From NCBI GenBank assembly GCA_019637615.1, contig JAHBVJ010000028.1, positions 1 to 64,000 of the forward strand: a stretch of 64,000 nt of DNA, read 5' to 3'. This DNA is from Anaerolineae bacterium. Its GTDB lineage: Bacteria > Chloroflexota > Anaerolineae > Aggregatilineales > UBA2796. The notes under the pieces are model-generated. The model made no database searches, was not told the DNA's origin, and worked only from the letters and a program-made list of their open reading frames with translations. Shown here piece after piece: positions 43,336-52,081 of this stretch; position 1 is the first letter of the stretch; the number at the start of each line of letters is the position of its first letter. Position numbers and translations under genes: made by a program.

Positions 43336-43968
43336 GTGCCCGATCTTTCTGCAATCAGCATTATAACCAACTACATCTTAACGGTGATCGTCCCCGGCAT
43401 TCTGGGCGCGCTCCTCGCTTTGGTGATCGGCAATTGGGCGTTGCAGCTTGTGGTTCGGTTGGCTGCTGCGGCGGCTCTCCGCGCCCGTGTCAAACCAGCC
43501 TTGGTTGACCTGATCAAAGCGGCGTTGACGGCGGTCGGATGGATTTTGATCGTCGCCAGCGGGTTACAGGCGCTCGGCCTGAACGAGATTGCGATTGCGC
43601 TCGGCGGTAGTATCAGCCTCGCCGTGCTCGGCATCTCGACGGCGGCGTCGGGCAGCCTCGGTGACATCATCGCAGGTGTGTTCTTGGCCTCCGATCCCGA
43701 TTTTTCCACTGGCTTCGTGATCTCGATGGGCGCTAAGGATGATCGGCTGATCGGCGTGATTGAGCGCATCGATCTGCGCAAAACCCGTATTCGGACGGCG
43801 GACGGGCGGTTGCATGTGGTGCCCAACAAGCAGATCGAGAGCAACGTCTGGATCGTAGAGGGACGTCCCAACATTCCCGCTAACCAGCCGATGGGGCCAC
43901 AACTGCCGAACTTGCAGAATTTACTGCCACGCCGCAACCGCGACGATGCCCCGAATAAACCGGAATAG
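43336..43968 (+). CDS. Small MscS-like mechanosensitive channel protein
   Basis: A 210-residue protein starting at GTG behind GGTGGAGAG. Three membrane helices (about 9-35, 52-75 and 84-105) end in a Gly/Ala-rich pore-lining helix (GISTAASGSLGDIIAGVFL) typical of MscS TM3, followed by a short beta domain (GFVISMGAKDDRLIGVIERI, TADGRLHVVPNKQI). The large C-terminal vestibule domain of E. coli MscS (286 residues) is mostly missing, so it is a minimal form; a tail of Pro/Arg residues ends it. The likely role is relief of turgor at low osmolarity. Four bases separate it from the next gene. Confidence 0.78.
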   Translation: MPDLSAISIITNYILTVIVPGILGALLALVIGNWALQLVVRLAAAAALRARVKPALVDLIKAALTAVGWILIVASGLQALGLNEIAIALGGSISLAVLGISTAASGSLGDIIAGVFLASDPDFSTGFVISMGAKDDRLIGVIERIDLRKTRIRTADGRLHVVPNKQIESNVWIVEGRPNIPANQPMGPQLPNLQNLLPRRNRDDAPNKPE

Positions 43969-43971
43969 CTA

Positions 43972-44670
43972 ATGGCTTTATCACTGGATCGACAAAATCA
44001 ACTGCGCGAACAGTATCGTCGGCTGCGTCCCGGTTGGCAACCCGCCACAGAAGTGTACGAAGCGACGATCCGTCAGTATTTTCGTCCCGAAACCCGCGTC
44101 CTCGATCTTGGCTGTGGACGGGGCGGCGTTTTAGAGCAGCTTGGCGAACTGGTTGAGCATCCCTTCGGCTTCGATCCCGATCTGCTATCCTTACGCGAAC
44201 ATCGATTGCCTACGTTGCCCAGAGCGCAGTCCCTTGCGGATCGGCTCCCACTACGGGACGAATGCATCGATCTGATCGTGTGCAGTTGGGTGTTTGAGCA
44301 TCTCACCGATCCCGTCGCGGTGTTTCGTGAACTGCATCGCGTCCTCACGCGTGACGGCAAGGTGATCTTCCTGACGCCCAACAGCGCCAGCCTCGTCGCG
44401 CGGATCAATCATTTGCTCCGTCCAGTGCAGCGTCTCCTTGTCGAGCGCTTATATGGTCGCGCTGAAGCGGATACCTTTCCGATTGCCTACCAGATCAACA
44501 CACAAGCCGCTATCATGCGGACAGCGGAACGCGTTGGCCTCCACTGCGATCTGCTGCGTGGAATTGATGATCCGACGTATCTCGCTTTCCACCCACTTTT
44601 GTTCCGGTTAAGTGTGGTGGTTTCTCGTTTGACGCCGCCTGTGCAGTGGGTCGGGGTGCTGAGTAAGTAG
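43972..44670 (+). CDS. Class I SAM-dependent methyltransferase
   Basis: A 232-residue Methyltransf_11-type protein. VLDLGCGRGGVLEQLG is the SAM-binding motif I; LPLRDECIDLIVCSWVFEHL and FRELHRVLTRDGKVIFLTPN are motifs II-III of the ubiquinone/sterol-type methyltransferases. The substrate is unknown. It starts 3 bases after the MscS-like stop and is probably cotranscribed with it. The C-terminal LSVVVSRLTPPVQWVG segment is hydrophobic and may touch the membrane. Confidence 0.82.
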   Translation: MALSLDRQNQLREQYRRLRPGWQPATEVYEATIRQYFRPETRVLDLGCGRGGVLEQLGELVEHPFGFDPDLLSLREHRLPTLPRAQSLADRLPLRDECIDLIVCSWVFEHLTDPVAVFRELHRVLTRDGKVIFLTPNSASLVARINHLLRPVQRLLVERLYGRAEADTFPIAYQINTQAAIMRTAERVGLHCDLLRGIDDPTYLAFHPLLFRLSVVVSRLTPPVQWVGVLSK

Positions 44671-44798
44671 CATTGGTGGCGAGCAACGGTGCCGATCGAT
44701 TTTGAGCGCCGCATTGTAGGTAAGCCGAAGTATAATAGCATGGGTACGTAATGACCAATCTTCGCTGAGGTAAACGGAGCGCAAAAAGTCGAGGCGCA

Positions 44799-45347
44799 AT
44801 GACCTTACCCGAATCGAGCGTGTTATTGATCACAGGCGTGATGGCGGCGGGCAAATCGACGGTTGCGCAGGCCGCAGCCGAACGACTGCCCAAGAGCGTC
44901 CATTTGCGCGGTGACCTGTTCCGACGCATGATCATCAATGGACGGGCGGCGATGGAACCCGATATGTCGGAACAGGCTTATGCACAACTGCGGCTGCGCT
45001 ATCAGATCGCGGCGACGGTGGCGGATAGGTACTGTCAGGCTGGCTTCGTGGTCGTTTACCAAGATGTCATTGTGGGGCCGATGCTGAACGATGTGATCGC
45101 GCTGCATCAGCGTTGGCCTTTGCATGTGGTGGTGCTGTGCCCTGATCCCGCCGTCGTCGCGCAGCGGGATGCCGCCCGTAACAAGGTCGCTTATCGCGGC
45201 TGGGAACCGGACGGCTTCGACAAGATGATGCGAGAAACCACGCCTAGAGTTGGCCTGTGGCTAGATAACTCGACGCTCACGGTTGACGAAACGGTCGATG
45301 CCATCTTCGCGCAATGGGCACAAACCCGCGAAGGGCTGCCGACTTAG
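44799..45347 (+). CDS. P-loop kinase (chloramphenicol phosphotransferase/AAA-type)
   Basis: A 182-residue P-loop NTPase. The Walker A motif is GVMAAGKST (about residues 11-19), the next strand VHLRGDLFRRMI resembles the substrate-binding DxF region of small-molecule kinases, and a lid with RDAARNKVAYRG follows. It fits the group of AAA_33/cytidylate- and chloramphenicol-phosphotransferase-like kinases; the phosphate acceptor cannot be predicted. A TATAAT at about 44735 could be its -10 box, though no convincing -35 is seen. The next gene follows after 44 bases. Confidence 0.7.
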   Translation: MTLPESSVLLITGVMAAGKSTVAQAAAERLPKSVHLRGDLFRRMIINGRAAMEPDMSEQAYAQLRLRYQIAATVADRYCQAGFVVVYQDVIVGPMLNDVIALHQRWPLHVVVLCPDPAVVAQRDAARNKVAYRGWEPDGFDKMMRETTPRVGLWLDNSTLTVDETVDAIFAQWAQTREGLPT

Positions 45348-45391
45348 CCAATATTACCGATCGCATCTAGAGACGCAAGATTGGATGACGA

Positions 45392-46555
45392 TTGCTATAC
45401 CCGATTGAGCGCTATCTCGCGCTCCACGAACTGATCGAAATTTATGCCCCGGAAGCCGCCGCACGCTTCGGCCTCGACATGTCGGCAGCACGGATGCAGC
45501 GTGAAGGCGTCAATCTGCTGCTGCAAGCCCAAACCAGCGCCTATCAGAATAACCAGCTTGAGGACGCGACCTCGATAGCGGAGGCGTTGGTCGGTTATTA
45601 TTTTGCGGCGGGCGATTTTGAGGCTGCACGCCCGTTTGCTGACCAATATTTGCAACTGATCCGAGAGCGCGAGTCGCCATCGGTGTTAGCGCGCGCGCTA
45701 GGGATGCTCAGTACCATCGACTATCAACGTGGCAACGCGGAAACCGCGCACACTATCGCCGAGCAAGCCTTCAGCTTGTTGGGCAAGTCCGACCAACAGC
45801 GCAGTTTGGGCGGCTTCTTGTTGTGCCATCTGGCGACGATAGCGGCCTATCTCGGCAAATACGCGAGCACATCCGATTATCTGGAACAGGCCGAGGCGTG
45901 GTTTATCAATACCGGCAACGACCTTGGCAGGGCGTGGCGACAACACGTTCAAGCGCGTGACTACCTGCGCGATCAGGGAGATTATCAGACGGCGCTGGAC
46001 AACCTGATCGCGGTCTTGCCCATCCTCGAAGAACGCACCTCGCCCCAAGCGATTATCGAGAATTTGCTGGCAACTACCGACTGCCTGAGCCAGTTGGGTG
46101 AAGTTGAGCGTGCCCATGAACGGTTGGAGCGCCTCGAGTCGCTGGTGGTGCATGGCAAGCGGCACTGGTATCTATCGGAATTGCTGATGATCAAAGGTAA
46201 GGTGGCGTTGGCCTCCGGCGATCCTCAAACGGCTGCCCGCTTTCTGCGCGATGGCATCGGCGCAGTGAGCCTTAGCGGCGACATCCGCCTGCTATCTCCG
46301 TTGTATCGTCTGCTCGGCATCGCCTTGAGCGGTGATCCCGATTGGCGCGCGGAGGCCAGTGATGCGTTTGAACGCGGTATTGCTTGTGCGCGGGCAATCG
46401 CGCGGAAGCTCGATCTGGCGTGGGCACTGTACGCAATGGGGCAGTTCGTGAAGCAGTCCGCGACGCGACCTACCGAGCAAGCCCGCAGTTCTGGCTACCT
46501 TTTCGAAGGACATAAGTTGTTCATGGAAATGGGCATCAAACCTCCCTCCCTGTAA
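45392..46555 (+). CDS. TPR-repeat protein, function unknown
   Basis: A 387-residue all-helical protein starting at TTG (no in-frame ATG nearby fits better). From about residue 45 onward it is built of TPR-like helical pairs, for example EDATSIAEALVGYYFAAGDF, ARALGMLSTIDYQRGNAETA, GDYQTALDNLIAVLPILEER and ALASGDPQTAARFLRDGI. No catalytic or DNA-binding domain is visible; such arrays resemble the C-terminal sensor parts of MalT-like regulators without the rest. It probably acts as a protein-binding scaffold. It follows the P-loop kinase by 44 bases. Confidence 0.7.
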   Translation: MLYPIERYLALHELIEIYAPEAAARFGLDMSAARMQREGVNLLLQAQTSAYQNNQLEDATSIAEALVGYYFAAGDFEAARPFADQYLQLIRERESPSVLARALGMLSTIDYQRGNAETAHTIAEQAFSLLGKSDQQRSLGGFLLCHLATIAAYLGKYASTSDYLEQAEAWFINTGNDLGRAWRQHVQARDYLRDQGDYQTALDNLIAVLPILEERTSPQAIIENLLATTDCLSQLGEVERAHERLERLESLVVHGKRHWYLSELLMIKGKVALASGDPQTAARFLRDGIGAVSLSGDIRLLSPLYRLLGIALSGDPDWRAEASDAFERGIACARAIARKLDLAWALYAMGQFVKQSATRPTEQARSSGYLFEGHKLFMEMGIKPPSL

Positions 46556-46583
46556 TCCCGTAAGCGCCGTCCGATAAGGGCAG

Positions 46584-47150
46584 TTAGCGCAGCGTGTTTT
46601 CCCATTCCTCGCGCAGAATTCCCATCCAGATCAGGTCGTAACGTTGCCCGTCTCGGTGAACTTGCCCACGCGTGACACCTTCGCGGACGAAACCCGCTTT
46701 TTCATATGCACGAATCGCCCGCCCGTTATTGCTGATCACGTTCAGGCCGACGCGATACAAGTTGAGTTCGGTGAAGGCATAACGCAAAGTCAGCCGTAAC
46801 GCTTCGGTGCCGTAGCCTTTGGCGCGGTAGTCGGCCTCCCCGATGCCCATCGAGAGGAGCGTCGTGCCGTTGTTCCATTCGATGCTGTGCAGCGCGATGA
46901 AGCCGATAAGCTTATCGCCTTCGATGGCACGAATGCGGAACGTCACTGAATTGGGGCCATCGCTATTTTCTAGCATCCGCTCATATTCGCGTTGCGAGCG
47001 CAAACGCGCATAATCAGTATCCATCTGCCGGAGAAATTCACCATCGCTGAACCAGTGCGTCCACGCGATCACATCATCCGGTGTGCTCGCCGCCAGCCTG
47101 ACCAGCGTCCCAACAAACAAGGAGCCTAACTCAATAGTCATGTTCACCAT
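46584..47150 (-). CDS. GNAT family N-acetyltransferase (RimJ/RimL type)
   Basis: A 188-residue acetyltransferase. It follows the RimJ/RimL/SpeG pattern: LVRLAASTPDDVIAWTHW at the start, KLIGFIALHSIEWNNGTTLL in the middle, the acetyl-CoA loop GEADYRAKGYGTEAL (Q/RxxGxG/A), and NLYRVGLNVISNNGRAIRAYEKAGF typical of the C-terminal half. It transfers acetyl from acetyl-CoA to an amine, often a protein N-terminus or small molecule. It converges with the TPR gene. The ATG at 47150 could be replaced by ATG 47141. Confidence 0.85.
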   Translation of the reverse strand: MVNMTIELGSLFVGTLVRLAASTPDDVIAWTHWFSDGEFLRQMDTDYARLRSQREYERMLENSDGPNSVTFRIRAIEGDKLIGFIALHSIEWNNGTTLLSMGIGEADYRAKGYGTEALRLTLRYAFTELNLYRVGLNVISNNGRAIRAYEKAGFVREGVTRGQVHRDGQRYDLIWMGILREEWENTLR

Positions 47151-47213
47151 TCTAATCTGATGCCTAGCAATTCATCTTCTCCATCGTACCACAACTCGGC
47201 AGGCACTAGGCCG

Positions 47214-47609
47214 CTATCCGCTATCCATCAAGCGCCGTATCGACGTGGCGATGGGTGCGGGTGACGTGAAGGAAGGCCGACCGATTAGCAACTTGTCCGT
47301 GCCAGCGGGCGCTGATGCTGCGGCGGGTGCGAAGTGAGCATTGGCGTCGGCGGCACTGATTTCGCACGGGGCGGAATGATCCCATGTGTCGGCGGGGACG
47401 GCAGCAGCAGAGAGGATTCGCGACTCGATGATCCCTAAAATGATCCCATTGGCAGGCGAGGCAACCGCGACGCTGAAAGATACAGCAGGCGGCAGTGCAG
47501 CGGATGGCGTGACCGACCACACTTCGGACGTGCCGCGATAAGAACTGCGAGGCTGCGGGGTGAGATTATCGAAGTCACTGATAACGGCATTGTCGGACGT
47601 CCGAGACAT
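47214..47609 (-). CDS. Hypothetical protein with strong ribosome-binding site
   Basis: A 131-residue Ala/Ser/Pro-rich protein I do not recognise. It is supported by AGGAGG six bases before the ATG and by a long untranslated leader on the minus strand containing two perfect palindromes (47766-47793, 47800-47815). No signal peptide or membrane helix is evident; SFSVAVASPANGIILGIIES is the only hydrophobic stretch. Homology could not be judged. The opposite frame is also open for part of this stretch, but has no ribosome-binding site. Confidence 0.45.
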   Translation of the reverse strand: MSRTSDNAVISDFDNLTPQPRSSYRGTSEVWSVTPSAALPPAVSFSVAVASPANGIILGIIESRILSAAAVPADTWDHSAPCEISAADANAHFAPAAASAPAGTDKLLIGRPSFTSPAPIATSIRRLMDSG

Positions 47610-47765
47610 GAGAGTCCTCCTGAAGGATGATCGGCACGAATGGATGTGCGGACGGATGCGATCGTTAGACGATCAGATTTTGGATCAACTGCCGATGTTG
47701 GCAGTAAAACTGGGGTCGTCTTCTGTTATGAAGATAGGATACAACGAATTCTAAATTTGAACATC

Positions 47766-47793
47766 CTTACATTTGTACGCGTACAAATGTAAG
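47766..47793. promoter_or_regulatory. 28-bp perfect palindrome, candidate operator
   Basis: The half-site CTTACATTTGTACG (47766-47779) is followed directly by its exact reverse complement to 47793. A symmetric, spacerless, AT-edged palindrome of this length looks like a binding site for a dimeric repressor (TetR or similar). It lies about 160 bases upstream of the hypothetical gene at 47609 on its strand. Confidence 0.5.
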
Positions 47794-47799
47794 TCTCTA

Positions 47800-47815
47800 T
47801 ACGTAATATTACGTA
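47800..47815. promoter_or_regulatory. 16-bp perfect palindrome beside the 28-bp palindrome
   Basis: TACGTAATATTACGTA (47800-47815) is its own reverse complement and begins 6 bases after the longer palindrome. The remainder of the 47610-48081 gap contains a possible REP-like copy and no supportable gene. Confidence 0.45.
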
Positions 47816-47905
47816 GCGTAGTGCAAGCTGCGCCAAACATCGCAGTGTTGATGCGTATGGTGTTTAAGGATGCAATCAGGCAAACGTGGATTCGTCGTCA
47901 GCGCC

Positions 47906-47958
47906 CGCCGAGGGTTGAACCCCGTCGGCTACAAGCTCAAGAAATCCCTGCGGGACTC
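47906..47958 (-). repeat. REP-like two-hairpin element, divergent copy 3
   Basis: On the minus strand GAGTCCCGCAGGGATTTC is followed by a linker and a second stem GCCGACGGGGTT / AACCCTCGGC. The order and the GAGTCCC start match the copies at 14100 and 15940, but the linker and second stem differ, so membership in the family is tentative. Confidence 0.4.
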
Positions 47959-48081
47959 AAGAAAATGCGTTGACGCGCGTGTCGTCTTCCCGCCCTATTA
48001 TTTGAAAGATCATCTGTGATTACGCGGGATAGCAGGATGGCTCCTGAGCAATATTCGCGCTCAGGAGCGTATGAAGTGGGA

Positions 48082-48924
48082 TTAGACGCTGATGTATGGC
48101 AGCAAGGCCTCTTTAGTGACCATTGTTTCGTTGAGCGTATCGACCTGATTGACATCGAACCAATCCGAGCAGACATACTCAATCGAGGCGCACCCTTGAT
48201 AATTCAAGGCTTGCAACCGCTTGATCATGTCTACGAAGTCGATTTGATTTTCCGCCCAGCGTGTTTGCAGTTTGCCGGGACGCGCGGGACGAATATGGAC
48301 GTGACCCGCGTGAGGCAGCAGTTTGTGGATGCGCTCGACGGGGATATATTGCAGCACGAAATGTGAGTAATCGACTGCGAATTTGACACCGGGCGCGCGT
48401 TCGACAATCGCCAGCGCCAACTCCGGCGTATCGGCTACTGACCCCATATGCGGCTCGAAACTGACTTGCGCGCCCTGTTCGCCGCATATTTCCACATAGC
48501 GCTTGAGACCCGCCCCCGCCAAGTCTAGGTTCTGTTCCAACGGGCGCGACGGTTCGTCCACACCGGGGAGGACGGTAACGTTATGGAGGCCGAGCGCTTT
48601 GACGAACTTGGCGATACCTTCCATCGTCTTGATATTTTTGGCGGGCACCGCCGGATCGAGATCGGTGAGGGCACGATGTCCGGGCGAGGTACCGAACTGC
48701 ACGAAGTAGTCGCACGCGCGGAGCTGATGTTTATCGAGCAGGCGGCGCAGATCGTCCGCCATTTTCTGCGGCTGCGCGGCGACTTCTTCCGGCTCCAAGC
48801 TGGCACGTCCGCGCTGATGAAAACCGCCGATGTCCGTCTCGTTAAAGCCCATCGACTTGACCACCGCCAGCGCGCCGTCTAGCGGAATGGCTTCAAAAGA
48901 ATAACTACTGACCGTTAAGCGCAT
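48082..48924 (-). CDS. Sugar phosphate isomerase/epimerase (xylose isomerase-like TIM barrel)
   Basis: A 280-residue AP-endonuclease-2/IolE-type barrel. MRLTVSSYSFEAIPLDGALA at the N-terminus, ETDIGGFHQRG, VTVLPGVDEPSR, QVSFEPHMGSVADTPELAL (Glu metal ligand), VKFAVDYSHFVL (Asp and His ligands) and HVHIRPARPG (His ligand) mark the divalent-metal isomerase fold. A specific sugar or polyol cannot be named. It is next to a cupin gene and opposite an enolase-superfamily gene, so a small carbohydrate-acid catabolic group is plausible. Confidence 0.85.
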   Translation of the reverse strand: MRLTVSSYSFEAIPLDGALAVVKSMGFNETDIGGFHQRGRASLEPEEVAAQPQKMADDLRRLLDKHQLRACDYFVQFGTSPGHRALTDLDPAVPAKNIKTMEGIAKFVKALGLHNVTVLPGVDEPSRPLEQNLDLAGAGLKRYVEICGEQGAQVSFEPHMGSVADTPELALAIVERAPGVKFAVDYSHFVLQYIPVERIHKLLPHAGHVHIRPARPGKLQTRWAENQIDFVDMIKRLQALNYQGCASIEYVCSDWFDVNQVDTLNETMVTKEALLPYISV

Positions 48925-48979
48925 GATTTTTTCCTTCTAAAATGGATGAACTCTTTTGGTGGCTGGTGATTATACTGCT

Positions 48980-49354
48980 TCAGAACGTGGGTGGCGTATG
49001 GAAGGCATATAACAGCATCGGGTCGTCACCTGTGTTGTTGACGGCGTGCCACCAGCCCGCGTGGACGGTGAGCACCACTCCGCGTGTGATCGGTACGCTC
49101 GTGGCGGCGTCGATCCCGGCTTGCGAGGGGGCATATAGAAATTCGCCTTTGCCCTGCACGACATAGGCGGTTTCGCTGGCGTCGGGATGCACATGCCACG
49201 GGATGCCGCCGCCGGGGGCGATCTGCCCCATCAGCACGTCGGACTGCCCGTGGGTGGTGGCGGTTTCGATGATCTGGGTTTGCACGCCCGCGAGGGTGGG
49301 ATGTGCTTGCCAAGCGAGCTGATTGAGGTCTACAATTCGCGGTTCTGCGGACAT
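48980..49354 (-). CDS. Cupin-domain protein
   Basis: A 124-residue single-cupin protein. GGGIPWHVHPDASETAYVVQGKG forms cupin motif 1 with the HxH metal site (quoted in part: IPWHVHPD), and VHAGWWHAVNNTGDDPM forms motif 2. A Gly-rich turn and a Glu (SETAYVV) complete a mononuclear metal site. ATG 49354 follows GGAGCAAGAA; an in-frame ATG at 49366 is less favoured. It may bind or isomerise a small ligand. It diverges from the enolase-superfamily gene 56 bases away. Confidence 0.85.
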   Translation of the reverse strand: MSAEPRIVDLNQLAWQAHPTLAGVQTQIIETATTHGQSDVLMGQIAPGGGIPWHVHPDASETAYVVQGKGEFLYAPSQAGIDAATSVPITRGVVLTVHAGWWHAVNNTGDDPMLLYAFHTPPTF

Positions 49355-49410
49355 TTCTTGCTCCAAGTCTGCATAGTCAATGACTATCCTTCAGTTTAAC
49401 GGACTTAATC

Positions 49411-50541
49411 ATGAAAATTAAACGTGTTGATGTTTTTCCGTTGGTTTATGAAGAACCGAATGATGATAATGCGGTGCGTTCGATTACGCTGGTGCGAATC
49501 GAGGCTGGCGACGGGATCGTAGGCTGGGGCGAGTGCATCGCCCAATTCCCCGAATCGTCGGCGGCAGTAGCGGCGATGCTCACGAGCGGGCTGACGGAGG
49601 CGGTGATCGGTTTCGATCCGCTGGAGATCGACGTGATCATAGATATGCTGTTCCAACGGACGTGGTGGTATGGCGATGTGGGCGGCACGGCCTACTTCGC
49701 GATCAGCGCTCTTGATATGGCGCTGTGGGATTTGAAGGGCAAAATCCTCGGTGTGCCGCTGTACCAACTACTCGGCGGCAAGCGCCACGAAAAACTGCCC
49801 GCTTGCGCGAGCACGCATCCGAAACTGCCTACGCTGGACGCGATGGCGGAGGAATTGGCAGCGCATATCCGCAATGGCTACCGATTGGTGAAGGTTGGCT
49901 TCGGCAAGAAGGGGCAGGCGAATCTCGGCGTGGACGAGGCACGCGATCTCGATTTTGTGAGCACGGTGCGCGCGGCGATTGGCGATGAAGCGGGATTCAT
50001 CGTGGACGCAGGCTTCAAAAGCAAGTGGGACATCCCGCGCGCGGTGCGCTTCGCCCATCATGCGGCTGAACATCGGCTGACGTGGTTGGAAGACCCTTTC
50101 CCGCCGCGTGACATCGCCGCGTACCGCACGCTGCGCGCCGCCGTGCCAGAAGTGCCTATCGCGACGGGCGAACGCTTCTGGACGCTTGAGGATTATCAGC
50201 AGCTTTGCGAGGCGCGGGTTTGCGACGTGATCCTCGCTGATCCGGGGCGGGTGAAGGGCGTGACGGGGATGCAGCGCATCGTGCAGTTGGCGGCGCAGTA
50301 CAGCGTCGGCATGGACGCGCACACGTGGAGCAGCGCGATCAATACCGCCGCCAGCATCCATGTATCGCTATGTGCGGCGCGCCCGACGATCTTCGAGCTG
50401 AAACCGAAGCAGAATCCGATGCAGCACGAACTCGTGACCAACCCGATCGGGCATCGGGACGGATACATTTACGCGCCGGAAGGGGCGGGACTCGGCGTTG
50501 AGGTGATCGAGAAGGTCGTGGAGAAATATCGGATGCGTTAA
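49411..50541 (+). CDS. Enolase-superfamily enzyme (mandelate racemase/muconate lactonizing type)
   Basis: A 376-residue MR/MLE-like protein. The N-terminal capping domain begins KIKRVDVFPLVYEE. In the barrel, LVKVGFGKK (about residue 163) holds the KxK-type acid/base lysine, IVDAGFKSKW (about 197) and WLEDPFPPRD (about 227) carry the first two metal ligands, IATGERF (about 253) the third, and GMDAHTW (about 303) the opposite-face acid/base region. These abstract the proton alpha to a carboxylate. The exact substrate (an acid sugar, an amino-acid dipeptide or a lactone) cannot be fixed by eye. It is divergent from the cupin gene. Confidence 0.87.
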   Translation: MKIKRVDVFPLVYEEPNDDNAVRSITLVRIEAGDGIVGWGECIAQFPESSAAVAAMLTSGLTEAVIGFDPLEIDVIIDMLFQRTWWYGDVGGTAYFAISALDMALWDLKGKILGVPLYQLLGGKRHEKLPACASTHPKLPTLDAMAEELAAHIRNGYRLVKVGFGKKGQANLGVDEARDLDFVSTVRAAIGDEAGFIVDAGFKSKWDIPRAVRFAHHAAEHRLTWLEDPFPPRDIAAYRTLRAAVPEVPIATGERFWTLEDYQQLCEARVCDVILADPGRVKGVTGMQRIVQLAAQYSVGMDAHTWSSAINTAASIHVSLCAARPTIFELKPKQNPMQHELVTNPIGHRDGYIYAPEGAGLGVEVIEKVVEKYRMR

Positions 50542-50589
50542 GCGCCGTGATGAATTGGTGGGCAGTATGATCACTGCCCACCAACGAGG

Positions 50590-51942
50590 TTAGGCCATGA
50601 CCGCGACGGGCTGGCGTTCCGTCACGCGCATCACGATAGGTTGTTTGGGACGCAGCGTGATCAGCGGTTCTGTCTCGACCTTGTCCGACGTGGTGAGGGC
50701 GAACTGATAGCGCTGCGCCATCGTCGCCAAGATCAGACGCGCTTCCATCATCGCGAAGCCGTTGCCAATGCAGATGCGCGGCCCCGCCCCGAACGGGAAA
50801 TAGGCATAGCGCGGCAAGTTTTTCTCGAAATCCGCCGTGAAGCGCTCCGGCAAGAAGGCGTCGGGATCGGGGAAATAGCGCGCATCGTGATGCATCACGT
50901 ATTGGCTCATCAGGAAGATGGTGCCTTTGGGGAAGGTTTTGCCGTCGATGGTGACATCGCTCACGGCACGGCGACTCATGAGCCACGCGGGCGGATAGAG
51001 ACGCATCGATTCCTTGATGATCATCTCCGTGTAGGGCAAATTGGCTAACTCCTTGGCAGTTGGTGCGCGCCCCGCTAGCACCGCATCGAGTTCTTGGTGA
51101 AGCTTGGCCTCGACTGCCGGATGTTGCGCCAATAGATACCATGTCCACGCGAGGGCATTGGCGGTGGTTTCGTGTCCGGCGATGAACAACGTCATGGCCT
51201 CGTCGCGCGCTTGCCGCGTGGACATCCCACCCTGTTCGTCCACCGATAGCAGCAGCATCGACAGCAGATCGCCTTTATCTACACCGGAACGTCGGCGCTC
51301 CTCGATGAAGCCGTAGATCACGCTGTTGAGCTTGGCGATGCCCTCTTCGCGTTCACGTTTGGCTCTGGTCGGCAGCCAATTGAACAAGCCCGCTTTGGTC
51401 ACCTGTGCGCTGGCAACGTGGATGGCGCGGGTGATGATGGTGCCGATTTCGTCGGCGTCGTCGGAGACATCCGCATCAAACAAGGTCTTGGCGACGATGC
51501 CGAGCGTCAGACGGTTCATCTCGCGGTCAATGTTGACGGTAGGCTGCCCCTGCCAGCGCTCAAGCATCCGCAGCGTGTGATCGACCATCACGTCTCCATA
51601 GGCGGCGATGCGGGCATGGTGAAAACTTGGCTGCACGAGTTGGCGCTGACGCTTGTGGGCCGCGTCTTCGCTGGTCAACAGCCCTGTGCCGAGGGTAGCT
51701 TTGCCGACGCGCTTGAGGCCGGGGCCTTTATGGAATTTGTCGGCCTGATGCACGAGAATTTCTTGGATGTAGTCCGGACGATTCACCTGATAAGCGTGTA
51801 TTCCTAAAAGCTGTAGCTGCACCACATCGCCGTACTGCTGACAGTTGCTCATCATGAAGGCGAGTCGATCTTGATTCATCTGACGTAGATTGCCGAGGAT
51901 AGGCAGCCCGTGTGGGCCGGGAAACGCTGGATAGCTGCTCAT
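50590..51942 (-). CDS. Cytochrome P450
   Basis: A 450-residue P450 monooxygenase. The I-helix oxygen-activating motif is AGHETTANAL, the K-helix ExxR is in KESMRLYPPAW, and the haem-binding loop FGAGPRICIGNGFAMMEA (about 378-395) contains the axial Cys. The sequence resembles the CYP102/CYP110/CYP4-like fatty-acid or terpene hydroxylase group of bacteria, with no fused reductase, so it relies on separate ferredoxin partners. The ATG is preceded by TAGGGGTTAACC. It diverges from the TetR gene at 52082, which is a likely repressor of it. Confidence 0.93.
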   Translation of the reverse strand: MSSYPAFPGPHGLPILGNLRQMNQDRLAFMMSNCQQYGDVVQLQLLGIHAYQVNRPDYIQEILVHQADKFHKGPGLKRVGKATLGTGLLTSEDAAHKRQRQLVQPSFHHARIAAYGDVMVDHTLRMLERWQGQPTVNIDREMNRLTLGIVAKTLFDADVSDDADEIGTIITRAIHVASAQVTKAGLFNWLPTRAKREREEGIAKLNSVIYGFIEERRRSGVDKGDLLSMLLLSVDEQGGMSTRQARDEAMTLFIAGHETTANALAWTWYLLAQHPAVEAKLHQELDAVLAGRAPTAKELANLPYTEMIIKESMRLYPPAWLMSRRAVSDVTIDGKTFPKGTIFLMSQYVMHHDARYFPDPDAFLPERFTADFEKNLPRYAYFPFGAGPRICIGNGFAMMEARLILATMAQRYQFALTTSDKVETEPLITLRPKQPIVMRVTERQPVAVMA

Positions 51943-52044
51943 GGTTAACCCCTATTTGTAGACATTACGATTACTTATGAACACTGTGTACAATAAATAG
52001 GGTATGCCGATTTTGGCTGGCGTCAACCTCCAATTTGAAGGTAA

Positions 52045-52060
52045 TGTATACTAATAAACA
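52045..52060. promoter_or_regulatory. Imperfect palindrome between P450 and TetR genes
   Basis: TGTATACTAATAAACA (52045-52060) is a 12-of-16 imperfect palindrome with TGT...ACA ends, 22 bases before the TetR GTG. TetR regulators usually bind such sites in their own divergent promoter. No other clear operator was found in 51943-52081. Confidence 0.25.
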
Positions 52061-52081
52061 TTTGTCTAAAAAGGGGGCACG

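Noticed and set aside
47773..47973. Small plus-strand frame of 66 codons
   Set aside because: It begins inside the 28-bp palindrome, lacks a ribosome-binding site and runs through a REP-like copy.
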